Position numbers and translations under genes: made by a program. Shown in pieces: positions 1 to 6,760 of a DNA stretch of 39,741 bases. The notes beneath the pieces were generated by a model. The model did no database searches. It saw only the letters and a list, made by a program, of their open reading frames with translations, and was not told where the DNA came from. Source of the DNA: an uncultured Clostridia bacterium (GTDB lineage: Bacteria; Bacillota; Clostridia; TANB77; CAG-508). Within the stretch, counting starts at the first letter, position 1, and every line of letters starts with the position of its first letter. The DNA lies in contig CALYAA010000019.1 in assembly GCA_944393385.1 (NCBI GenBank), forward strand, positions 1-39,741, read 5' to 3'.

Positions 1-77
1 TTTGGTCCGTTCGACTTGCATGTCTTATGTGCGCCGCCAGCGTTTATCCTGAGCCAGGATCAAACTCTCATTAAAAA
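1..77 (-). rRNA. 16S rRNA, 5' end only (partial)
   Basis: The reverse strand reads AGAGTTTGATCCTGGCTCAG at about 69-50, the universal bacterial 16S start site, followed by the conserved run into helix 6 (ACGCTGGCGGCG, then GCAAGTCGAACGG). The gene runs off the left edge of the window, so only about 75 nt are present. The mature 5' end is set by analogy, roughly nine bases before AGAGTTTGATC, and is uncertain by a few bases. Confidence 0.97.
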
Positions 78-240
78 ATTTCTTTTTTTGAGTTTTTCAA
101 GCTCTTTTTTTACTTTTATTTGATTTACTTTTTGGTACTTTTTTATTTCTAAAAAATTACCGTTTGGTTTTTTCTCTAAAGGATTCATTGTTTACTTTTC
201 AATGTACTTTGTTTGTTCTAATTTGTATAGAACGATTCTC

Positions 241-269
241 ATTTTAGCATACCTTTTTTAAATTGTCAA
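241..269 (-). promoter_or_regulatory. rRNA operon promoter, proximal
   Basis: On the minus strand TTGACA (269-264) is followed by a 17-nt spacer and TAAAAT (246-241). This is an almost perfect vegetative sigma-A promoter about 165 nt upstream of the 16S start, and the closest of three to the gene. Confidence 0.8.
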
Positions 270-425
270 TACTTTTTTAAAATATTTTTAAATATTTTTT
301 TGCCTTATTTTTGGGCAAAATAAAAAACTAGTAATTTGTTGTTTTTTCTTCTATTTTGTTGCTACTTTATACTAATTTCTTGTGTATTATTTTAAATATT
401 TTTTCTGTTGCTTGGTACATTTTTT

Positions 426-455
426 ATATTATCACAAGTTGTCGTATTTTGTCAA
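426..455 (-). promoter_or_regulatory. rRNA operon promoter, middle
   Basis: On the minus strand TTGACA (455-450) is followed by an 18-nt spacer and TAATAT (431-426). It is the second of three tandem sigma-A-like promoters reading into the 16S gene. The T/A-rich DNA between the promoters has no ORF. Confidence 0.7.
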
Positions 456-527
456 TACATTTTTTAAATTTTTTTTGAAATTTTTAAAATTTATTTTTTT
501 GAGTGTTTTTTCTTCGTGTCTTTAAAT

Positions 528-556
528 ATATTATCACTATTTTATGTTTATGTCAA
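528..556 (-). promoter_or_regulatory. rRNA operon promoter, distal
   Basis: On the minus strand TTGACA (556-551) is followed by a 17-nt spacer and TAATAT (533-528). It lies only about 30 bp past the stop codon of the upstream ylmC/ymxH-like gene and reads into the 16S gene. Confidence 0.75.
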
Positions 557-583
557 TAGTATTTCTTTAGTAATTCTTACCAT

Positions 584-820
584 TTAAATTTCTACTAGAA
601 TCAAATCTTCTCCTATACATCTAATTTTTTCCCATGGAATTTCGATATCATTATTTGAAGAAAATAAACTCATAAATTTGTTTGTGCTTCCTGGAACTAT
701 TATTGATGTTATTTTTCCTGTTCCCAAATCAGCACAAACATCTTGAACATATCCTAATCTTTTAGCATCTGCAATATTAATAACTTCTTTATGTTTAAAA
801 TCAAGTCCCTTATCTCCCAT
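584..820 (-). CDS. YlmC/YmxH family PRC-barrel sporulation protein
   Basis: This 78-residue protein fits the small PRC-barrel family known as YlmC/YmxH in spore formers. It shows the family pattern: an N-terminal stretch on a conserved junction (VINIADAKRLGYVQDV, about residues 14-29), a glycine-rich turn, and a C-terminal IPWEKIRCIGEDLILVE end. The length is typical. The family is linked to sporulation by gene context; its biochemical role is not established. It lies downstream of sigG on the same strand, an arrangement seen in other Clostridia, but 413 bp and a terminator-like hairpin separate them, so it probably has its own promoter. AAGGAAG precedes the ATG. The rRNA promoters begin just after its stop. 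Confidence 0.85.
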   Translation of the reverse strand: MGDKGLDFKHKEVINIADAKRLGYVQDVCADLGTGKITSIIVPGSTNKFMSLFSSNNDIEIPWEKIRCIGEDLILVEI

Positions 821-1184
821 ATAAAATTTTCTTCCTTAATATAATATATTTAGTTTTTTTAGGTTACCTATAAACCTTGATAATCAATTACCTCTTTTCT
901 AATATTTCTATATAATGTATTTGTATTATAATTCATTATATGTATATTTTTCTAATTTGTTACTTTATTTATAAGCATTTGATTTTTTAGGAACAATATT
1001 TTTAGGATATTTTATTATTTTTACTTTACAACAATTTTTAGAATCAATATGATTCTATTTTTAGCCTATACTATAATAATTGCTTTTATAATTGCTAGTC
1101 TAGCCACATTAGACTATTTAGAAGAAAAAAGTAAATATTTAATAAGTAGACATTAATAACATCTTGCAAAAAAGAAAACAAAGT
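821..1184. other. AT-rich intergenic stretch with no confident gene
   Basis: This gap holds the upstream region of ylmC/ymxH and one possible 35-codon ORF on the plus strand (1049-1156), described separately. A short inverted repeat (AGGTT, AACCT) lies near 861-877. I see no RNA gene or riboswitch here. Confidence 0.5.
1049..1156 (+). CDS. Possible 35-residue single-pass membrane peptide
   Basis: An ATG-to-TAA ORF encodes a peptide with a hydrophobic N-terminal two thirds (LFLAYTIIIAFIIASLA) and a short charged tail (DYLEEKSKYLISRH), the profile of a small membrane peptide. It is followed 28 nt later by a strong hairpin. Against it, I see no Shine-Dalgarno sequence before the ATG and no clear promoter, and hydrophobic ORFs arise by chance in DNA this rich in A and T. 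It may be spurious. Confidence 0.22.
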   Translation: MILFLAYTIIIAFIIASLATLDYLEEKSKYLISRH

Positions 1185-1229
1185 AACAACAGTTACTATA
1201 AATATTTTTAAATTATAGTAGCTGTTGTT
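1185..1229. terminator. Bidirectional terminator hairpin after sigG
   Basis: The arms at 1185-1201 and 1213-1229 (AACAACAGTTACTATAA and TTATAGTAGCTGTTGTT) pair over 17 bp with one wobble. The hairpin lies five bases past the sigG stop codon and is followed by TTATTTTATT on the plus strand. It most likely ends the sigG transcript and could also end any plus-strand transcript from 1049-1156. Confidence 0.75.
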
Positions 1230-1233
1230 TATT

Positions 1234-2007
1234 TTATTTATAATATTTTTTCATATGTTCTAATGCGTTTTTTTCTAACCTTGATACTTGTGCTTGTGAT
1301 ATTCCTATTTCATCTGCTATTTCCATTTGAGTTTTTCCATCAAAATATCTTTTTATAATTATATTTTTTTCTTTATCATTTAATTTTTTTAATCCTTCAT
1401 TAATTGTCATTACTTCTGCCCAATTTTCATCATTATTTTTTATATCTTTTACTTGATCCATTACAAAAAGTTTTTCAGAACCATCATTATAAATTGGATC
1501 TTGTAAAGATATTGGAACTTGAATAGCATCTAAACTAGCTGAAATTTCTTCTTTCTCTACTTTTAATTCTTTTGCAATTTCTTCTATTGAAGGTTCTCTT
1601 CCTTTTTCTTTGTTAAATTTGTCTTTAAATTGTATTGTTTTATATGCTAAATCTCTTACAGATCTGCTTACTCTTATACTATTATTATCTCTTAAGTATC
1701 TTCTAACTTCCCCTATAATCATTGGTACAGCATATGTGCTAAATTGTACTCCTTGTGATAAATCAAAATTATCAATTGATTTTATCAATCCTACACATCC
1801 AATTTGAAATAAATCATCTGCATTTTCTCCTCTTCCATAAAACCTTTGTATAACACTTAGCACTAATCTCAGATTTCCTTTTATAAACTCATTTCTTGCT
1901 TCTTCATCACCTTGTTTAATTTTTATAAATAGTTCTTCTTTTTCTTTATTGGTTAAAACGGGTAATTGAGATGTGTTAACTGATGCAATTTCGACTTTAT
2001 TAACCAA
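1234..2007 (-). CDS. sigG: RNA polymerase sporulation sigma factor SigG
   Basis: This 257-residue sigma-70 family protein is the late forespore sigma factor. It directs RNA polymerase to genes expressed in the forespore after engulfment. The N-terminal NKVEI...VDTS-like block (here NKVEIASVNTSQLPVL) is diagnostic for SigG and contains the segment bound by anti-sigma factors in Bacillus. Region 2 is highly conserved (NLRLVLSVIQRF, DDLFQIGCVGLIKSIDNFD, FSTYAVPMIIGEVRRYLRDN), as is the region 4 helix-turn-helix (GKTQMEIADEIGISQAQVSRLEK, about residues 224-246). The start is a TTG at 2007-2005, chosen because AGGGAGGT lies 7 nt upstream and the N-terminus then aligns with known SigG proteins. The Shine-Dalgarno is buried in a long hairpin (see 2013-2060). 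The usual neighbours sigE and spoIIGA are not beside it; the upstream gene is a DUF3048 protein. Confidence 0.96.
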   Translation of the reverse strand: MVNKVEIASVNTSQLPVLTNKEKEELFIKIKQGDEEARNEFIKGNLRLVLSVIQRFYGRGENADDLFQIGCVGLIKSIDNFDLSQGVQFSTYAVPMIIGEVRRYLRDNNSIRVSRSVRDLAYKTIQFKDKFNKEKGREPSIEEIAKELKVEKEEISASLDAIQVPISLQDPIYNDGSEKLFVMDQVKDIKNNDENWAEVMTINEGLKKLNDKEKNIIIKRYFDGKTQMEIADEIGISQAQVSRLEKNALEHMKKYYK

Positions 2008-2012
2008 ATAAA

Positions 2013-2060
2013 AACCTCCCTTTAGAAATAATATTATTTACATTATTTCCAAAGAGAGTT
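2013..2060 (-). promoter_or_regulatory. Leader hairpin sequestering the sigG ribosome-binding site
   Basis: In the sigG leader RNA the arm at 2060-2042 (AACTCTCTTTGGAAATAAT) pairs with the arm at 2032-2013 (ATTATTTCTAAAGGGAGGTT). I count 17 consecutive pairs including two wobbles, then a one-base bulge and two more pairs, with a 9-nt loop. The 3' arm contains the whole AGGGAGGT Shine-Dalgarno sequence. The hairpin is followed by TTTTTATTT, so it might also act as a terminator for the upstream DUF3048 gene, which ends 46 nt before it. Either role would limit sigG expression from read-through RNA. Confidence 0.7.
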
Positions 2061-2106
2061 TTTTTATTCAACAACTCAATTTACATTTTCTATACGCAAG
2101 ATATTT

Positions 2107-3297
2107 TTATTCAATGACTACATTTGCATCTTTGGGACATATATGTATAAATGTATTTCCATCACTTACTTCTATTGTATTTCCATCAAGGTCTTTATAC
2201 TGTGTTTGTGATGATCTTGCAACTTTTGTACATTTAATTGGAATAGCATATCCATTTGTAATATAATATCCATCAAATGTTCCTATATTATCTAATCCTT
2301 GTCTGCCTTTGTTTTCACTATCATTTAAAGTATAATTATCACACAATGTTATAATTATATTTTTAGTTGTTATATTTTCACCTGTTACATAGTCTGTTTG
2401 AAGTTCTTCTCTAGCATATCTTGTATATCTTTTTGATTCTTCATCATAAACGTATTGAACTTTTTCTATTGATGAATGTGGTATGGTAATTGTTGAGGCT
2501 TTAGTTACCTTTGTTTGGATATTAGAAACATTTTGAGTATTTTCTTGCGTTTCTTCTGTAGTTTGCTCACTATTTGAAGAACTTAAAATGTTTTCTAAGA
2601 TTTGACTTGCGTCGTTTTCTTTTACACCATATTTTTCATTTAAATCTACATCATATGCAACATAATTTAAAACACTATTTTTATTTGAAGTAGTATCATA
2701 TCCTTTTCTTTTTGCAATTGTTAATATACTTTCTGTACTTGTAAATAAATTATGTGGTGCATATTTACTTTTTTCTCTCCAAAAATCTTTAGCACTTTCT
2801 TGTATTCCATTTATATAATCAACTCTAAGATTTGGTATATCTCTTTCTGCCTGTGGACTCCATCCATGATGTACATATATTGCATCATTTTCTAATGCAT
2901 AGTCTAAAAAGTAGTGTCTTGCACTTCTAACTGGCCCAATTTCTTGAAGATCTTGATTTTTAAATACTGCCATTAATCTGGTTTCTCCACCTTCAACAAT
3001 AATTTCATAAACCAAATAAGCTTTATTAATATTAGCTTGTGGCCAAGCTTTTGGATGATTATCTATCATTACTGCTATTGGTCTTTCATCACCTTTGAAT
3101 ATTTCTGGTTCCTTTTGTTCTACAATTATCTCATCATCTTCAACATTTTGATTTGTTTCTTCACTATTAATATCATTATTAGGTTTATTTTCAGCATTCT
3201 TATTTTGATTAATAATTTGATATATTAAAAAACCACCTGCTCCTATTACTATAATCATTAGAATAAATATAAATATTATTACACCTTTATTTTTCAT
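2107..3297 (-). CDS. DUF3048 domain-containing membrane-anchored protein (YerB-like)
   Basis: A 396-residue protein with an N-terminal hydrophobic segment (about residues 6-28), an acidic Asn/Glu-rich linker (about 29-65), then a DUF3048-type domain beginning near RPIAVMIDNHPKAWPQ and running through GETRLMAVF and IGPVRSARHYFLDYA. A second C-terminal block follows after a variable Gln/Thr/Ser-rich insert near residues 235-265. There is no cysteine where a lipobox would be, so it is probably an uncleaved membrane anchor rather than a lipoprotein. The family, which includes Bacillus YerB, has no firm biochemical function. The start overlaps the ybeY stop by 11 bp and has a GGGAGG site, implying translational coupling. 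Confidence 0.85.
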   Translation of the reverse strand: MKNKGVIIFIFILMIIVIGAGGFLIYQIINQNKNAENKPNNDINSEETNQNVEDDEIIVEQKEPEIFKGDERPIAVMIDNHPKAWPQANINKAYLVYEIIVEGGETRLMAVFKNQDLQEIGPVRSARHYFLDYALENDAIYVHHGWSPQAERDIPNLRVDYINGIQESAKDFWREKSKYAPHNLFTSTESILTIAKRKGYDTTSNKNSVLNYVAYDVDLNEKYGVKENDASQILENILSSSNSEQTTEETQENTQNVSNIQTKVTKASTITIPHSSIEKVQYVYDEESKRYTRYAREELQTDYVTGENITTKNIIITLCDNYTLNDSENKGRQGLDNIGTFDGYYITNGYAIPIKCTKVARSSQTQYKDLDGNTIEVSDGNTFIHICPKDANVVIE

Positions 3298-3775
3298 CTA
3301 ATTCCTCCCTTGTTATGCCTAATTTGGTTAAAACTTTTTCTTCTTTAGAACGCATAACAAGCTTATCTTCTTCTTTTATGTGGTCATATCCCATTAAATG
3401 ATAAAATCCATGAACAACCATATAAGACAATTCTCTTTCAAAACTGTGTCCATATTCTTTTGCTTGTTCTTCAACTCTTTTTATTGAAATTACTATATCT
3501 CCAAGAATATCTTCATGTTCAAATTCTTTTTTTAATATTTTATTGTCTAATTCTTCTTTTTCAAAAATTGGAAAAGATAATACATCTGTTTCATTATCTA
3601 CATTTCTGTATTCATTATTAATTTTTTTTATATTTTCTGGTGTAGTTAATGTTATACTAATATTTAATTTTGAATTTTCTAGATTTTCTTCTTTAAAACA
3701 TTGTTCAACTACTTTTTTTATTATCTCTTCAAATTTTGTATTTTTTTCTAAATCTAAATATTCTATTGTATACAT
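3287..3775 (-). CDS. ybeY: Endoribonuclease YbeY (16S rRNA maturation factor)
   Basis: This 162-residue protein has the UPF0054/YbeY zinc-binding signature HGFYHLMGYDH (residues 122-132), with the three histidines H122, H126 and H132 that bind the metal. It also has the family's NxxYRxxDxxTDVLSFP block (about 54-69). YbeY is a single-strand-specific metal-dependent RNase needed for 16S rRNA 3' end maturation and ribosome quality control. The length matches the family. In Bacillus and many Clostridia, ybeY follows yqfC, yqfD and phoH; here yqfC and yqfD are kept but the intervening gene is the unrelated 3795-4997 ORF. Confidence 0.95.
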   Translation of the reverse strand: MYTIEYLDLEKNTKFEEIIKKVVEQCFKEENLENSKLNISITLTTPENIKKINNEYRNVDNETDVLSFPIFEKEELDNKILKKEFEHEDILGDIVISIKRVEEQAKEYGHSFERELSYMVVHGFYHLMGYDHIKEEDKLVMRSKEEKVLTKLGITREELDEK

Positions 3776-3794
3776 ATTTTTACCTCGTTTTTTG

Positions 3795-4997
3795 TTATGC
3801 TGTTTCTAATTTTTTTACTATTTTCCTTGTATATCTTAAACTTATTGTTTGTCCAAGCCTTATTTCTTTCATTTCTCCAAAATCCACTAATTTTCTTTTA
3901 TAATATTTTATTAACCTACTATAGTCTGTTTTTTCCTTTCTAGCTTTTATTAAATCATTTTTTATAAATAATATTTCTTTTTCTTTAACATATTTTATAA
4001 AATCTTTTTCTTTTAATTTTTCTATTTTTTGATATTTATCATAGAATTTTTTAAATTCATCTCTTTCCGTATTATTTTCCCAATATACTTTGGTAGAAAG
4101 TAATTCTACATTATAGTTTTCTATTAAATTTAATAACATAGTATATGCCTTTTCTCTTTTTGCAGCAATTTTTGTGTCTTGTACCAAACATCTTGCGTCT
4201 TTTATTAATTTCATATAACATTGTTCTGCAACAACTAATGGCAAACTATGTGTGAATAAATTTCTACTTATTTTTAGTAATATCATATTTTTTTCTATAT
4301 TATCTCTTGTATCTAGCTTTCCAACAGAAAATCTTTCATATTCTTTTACTATTGGTTCTATTTTTGAATCTAAGTTTTTTAGTGGTAATATATTTTGTAT
4401 ATAATCTTCTAATGTACTAAATATTTTTATATATATCCATTCTTTACTAGAATCGTATACATTTGTTGTATCTGCTAATTTTATTGAATAATTCTTTAAA
4501 ATTCCTTTATATAATGTGTCTTGTTTTGAAATATAAAATTTATTATATTTTTCAATTAATTTTGACTTACCTGTATTTTTTACACTTTCATTATCTAGTT
4601 CTAATAGATATTTTTGTTTTCTATATTTATATTCATTATATTCATTCTCTTTTAACTGTACTATTCCATAATATTGTGATAATGCTGTACTTTCAAACTG
4701 TGTAGCTGTATTGCTTTTTACTTTTTTATATATTGTATCTAACACAAATTTGTCTAATGCCTCTAAATATGCAGTATATGCATCTTCATATTTTTTCTCT
4801 AATTCATCTTTATTTTCTATTTCAACATCTTCTGCTGTTAAAGTTTCATATGCTTTTATTACAACATTTCTTTTCATAGAAATTCTAATACCATTAAACC
4901 CTATTTGTGTTGGGATTAATAATTTTGTCAATGTATTTGTTATTTTATTAAAAAATGTTTTATCTGTACCTACTACTCTTAAGCTTCTTTCTTCCAT
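3795..4997 (-). CDS. Unrecognised 400-residue protein in the phoH position
   Basis: I do not recognise this protein. It is 400 residues, rich in Lys, Glu, Tyr and Leu, with no signal peptide, no membrane segment and no nucleotide-binding loop. Much of it looks helical: charged heptad-like stretches occur near residues 60-130 and 310-370. The N-terminus (MEERSLRVVGTDKTFFNKI) and the block IGFNGIRISMKRNVVIKAYE (33-52) are less charged and may be a conserved core. It sits between yqfD (60 bp upstream) and ybeY (19 bp downstream) on the same strand, so it is very likely co-transcribed with them. PhoH, the usual occupant of this slot, is a P-loop ATPase, and no Walker A motif is present, so this is not a diverged PhoH. 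Purine-rich AAAGGTAAG precedes the ATG. Confidence 0.8.
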   Translation of the reverse strand: MEERSLRVVGTDKTFFNKITNTLTKLLIPTQIGFNGIRISMKRNVVIKAYETLTAEDVEIENKDELEKKYEDAYTAYLEALDKFVLDTIYKKVKSNTATQFESTALSQYYGIVQLKENEYNEYKYRKQKYLLELDNESVKNTGKSKLIEKYNKFYISKQDTLYKGILKNYSIKLADTTNVYDSSKEWIYIKIFSTLEDYIQNILPLKNLDSKIEPIVKEYERFSVGKLDTRDNIEKNMILLKISRNLFTHSLPLVVAEQCYMKLIKDARCLVQDTKIAAKREKAYTMLLNLIENYNVELLSTKVYWENNTERDEFKKFYDKYQKIEKLKEKDFIKYVKEKEILFIKNDLIKARKEKTDYSRLIKYYKRKLVDFGEMKEIRLGQTISLRYTRKIVKKLETA

Positions 4998-5057
4998 AGT
5001 CTTACCTTTCCTTTCCAGAATATTATTATTCTAAGTTTTGGCAAGCAGGTATGTATT

Positions 5058-6269
5058 TTAGTTTATATCTTCTTCTTGTGTATTGTTTTCTTCAATTTTC
5101 TCCTGCATTCCTATATTTTCAATCACTTCATATGTTACACTTACCTCTATATATTCTTCTGTTTCTGCTACTTTTGCATTTTTTCCAACTATATTTTTCC
5201 CTTCTCCAATTTCTAGTTCAATTTCTTGTTCTAATTCTCTAGTTCCTATTTCCGTAGCTTCTTCTACTGTATATTCTTTTTCAATTTCTTTTATTTCTTG
5301 ATTTGTAATTTTTATAAATGAAATAGGTAAATATAAATTTGAAAATATTTTAAACTTTTTCTCTATTTCTATTGTATCATAAAATTTAAATTTTGAAAGA
5401 GTTTTATAAAAATTTATTTGAAAATTATTTATTTTTATTTTAAATTTCGTCTCTTTTTTCCCTGTAGTGACTTTTTCCGTTGTTTTTAGAGGAATTTTTT
5501 TTGTTTTATTATATTTTACAATTGCTTCAATTTCTCCTAAGCTATGAACAAATCTTGTTCCTGTGTATTTTCCTTCCATCACCCCTTGTATAAGTATTTG
5601 ACCTTCTTTAACTTCATCTCCAACTTTCACTAGGGCTGTGCCATTTTGAGCAATTATTTTTGTAACTATCCCAGATTTATCTGAAACTATATTACTATAA
5701 TCTTTTTCATCTATAATTTCTGGAGCTTCTTTTGATTTCACTATTTTTACAATTGCATTAGTTCCTTTTAACTCTATTCCCATCCATGAAATATCACTTC
5801 TTTTTAATCTTATTTTATTAACAATATCCTGAACATTTACTTTGTTTTTTAACATCCCCACTTCTAAACCCGCTTCTTTAATATCTCTTTCTATATTTTG
5901 AATTTCTAAATTTTCTTCTACTTCTATATTAATATTCCAAACATAATTTGTGCTTATTCCTATTAGTATTGCAATTGTAATTAAAGCTATAAAAAATATT
6001 TTTCTTTTTTTATATTTATTTATAAGAAATGGAATTCCTCTTTTTCTAATTATTTTTACTTTACATTTTAATTTTTTTGCAACTTTTATGGCTTTATAAA
6101 AATCTTTAATTCCTATATTTAAATATAATTTAACACCTTTTTCTCTTTTTAAATTCCAAATTAAGATTTTGCTAGTTGTACATATATTTATAAATCTTTC
6201 TATATAATATCCTTCTACTGTTATTCTAACATAACCTAATATGTACTTTAGCAATATCTTAATTAACAT
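5058..6269 (-). CDS. yqfD: Sporulation protein YqfD
   Basis: A 403-residue protein of the YqfD family, needed for sporulation in the mother cell of Bacillus and Clostridium. The N-terminal third is a small basic soluble domain (about 1-90). One membrane segment follows (FFIALITIAILIGISTNYVW, about 92-113), then a large domain predicted to be extracytoplasmic. This begins with a POTRA-like block (about 115-185) and includes a GxVxxIIAxxGxALVKxGDxVKxGQ pattern (about 197-227). The last 40 residues are rich in Glu. It follows yqfC at 67 bp, the conserved order, and precedes the unknown gene at 3795-4997. The SD sequence is weak and set back (AAAGGAA). Confidence 0.9.
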   Translation of the reverse strand: MLIKILLKYILGYVRITVEGYYIERFINICTTSKILIWNLKREKGVKLYLNIGIKDFYKAIKVAKKLKCKVKIIRKRGIPFLINKYKKRKIFFIALITIAILIGISTNYVWNINIEVEENLEIQNIERDIKEAGLEVGMLKNKVNVQDIVNKIRLKRSDISWMGIELKGTNAIVKIVKSKEAPEIIDEKDYSNIVSDKSGIVTKIIAQNGTALVKVGDEVKEGQILIQGVMEGKYTGTRFVHSLGEIEAIVKYNKTKKIPLKTTEKVTTGKKETKFKIKINNFQINFYKTLSKFKFYDTIEIEKKFKIFSNLYLPISFIKITNQEIKEIEKEYTVEEATEIGTRELEQEIELEIGEGKNIVGKNAKVAETEEYIEVSVTYEVIENIGMQEKIEENNTQEEDIN

Positions 6270-6336
6270 ATACTATCACATTCCTTTCTAAGGTACAGTT
6301 TGGTTGAAAAATTTTTAAATTGTAACTTTTCAACCT

Positions 6337-6606
6337 TTAATCCTCAACCCTTTCTATATCAATACTTTCTATCTTGCCTGTAAGTTTTATATCATCATTA
6401 GTCATTTTCTCAAGATTTAAATTAAATCCATTTATATTAATAATACCTATATATGTACTTATACTAGCAAAAAATTCTTCATATTCAAGTATTCCTTTAT
6501 AATTTTCCAATATCATTTCATGAAAGCCTGTAATTGTTATTTTAGGTTCATTAGAATATACTTCTTCTGGAATTTCTAATAGTTTTTCAAATTTATTTTT
6601 CTTCAT
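6337..6606 (-). CDS. yqfC: Sporulation protein YqfC
   Basis: This 89-residue protein matches the YqfC family by length, by its position directly upstream of yqfD, and by the pattern LEIPEEVYSNEPKITITGFHEMILENYKGILEYEE, in which a conserved 'ixG...l.iENh.gi..y' core is visible. It ends in a second short beta-rich block (GFNLNLEKMTNDDIKLTGKIESIDI). YqfC is a small mother-cell sporulation protein whose molecular role is unknown. AAAGGAA lies nine bases before the ATG. The 154 bp upstream hold two hairpins. Confidence 0.88.
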   Translation of the reverse strand: MKKNKFEKLLEIPEEVYSNEPKITITGFHEMILENYKGILEYEEFFASISTYIGIININGFNLNLEKMTNDDIKLTGKIESIDIERVED

Positions 6607-6670
6607 ATAAAAAAGTTCCTTTCACATCTTTTATATTTTTATATAATTTGTTCTCGCCAAATTTGAGTTT

Positions 6671-6721
6671 TCGACTACAATGAGAAAATCTTAAAGAGAT
6701 CATGATTGTAGCTTTTTATAT
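6671..6721. repeat. Two-stem hairpin element, copy A
   Basis: An outer stem, CTACAAT (6675-6681) with ATTGTAG (6705-6711), encloses an inner stem ATCT (6688-6691) with AGAT (6697-6700). A similar sequence with changed but still pairing outer arms lies at 33125-33176. The two align without gaps at about 33 of 52 positions. It lies between pdaA and yqfC. Confidence 0.4.
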
Positions 6722-6757
6722 AATTGGAAAGTATGCATTTTCGATTATATAAAATCT
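6716..6757. repeat. AT-rich hairpin with GGAAA / TTTTC inner arms
   Basis: The arms TTTTATATAAT and ATTATATAAAA form an outer stem, and GAAA with TTTC pairs further in. It lies just past the pdaA stop codon (6761) and may act as a weak terminator for that gene, although no U-run follows the stem. Confidence 0.45.
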
Positions 6758-6760
6758 TAA

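Noticed and set aside
2061..2106. A forespore (sigma-F) promoter directly upstream of sigG
   Set aside because: GTATA is present on the minus strand (2095-2091), but no GG-containing -10 (GGnnAnAnT) occurs at a suitable distance before the hairpin, so I do not list a promoter there.
3795..4997. Identification of the unknown 400-aa gene as a diverged PhoH
   Set aside because: There is no Walker A or B motif, and the Lys/Tyr-rich helical composition does not fit a PhoH ATPase. Only the position matches.
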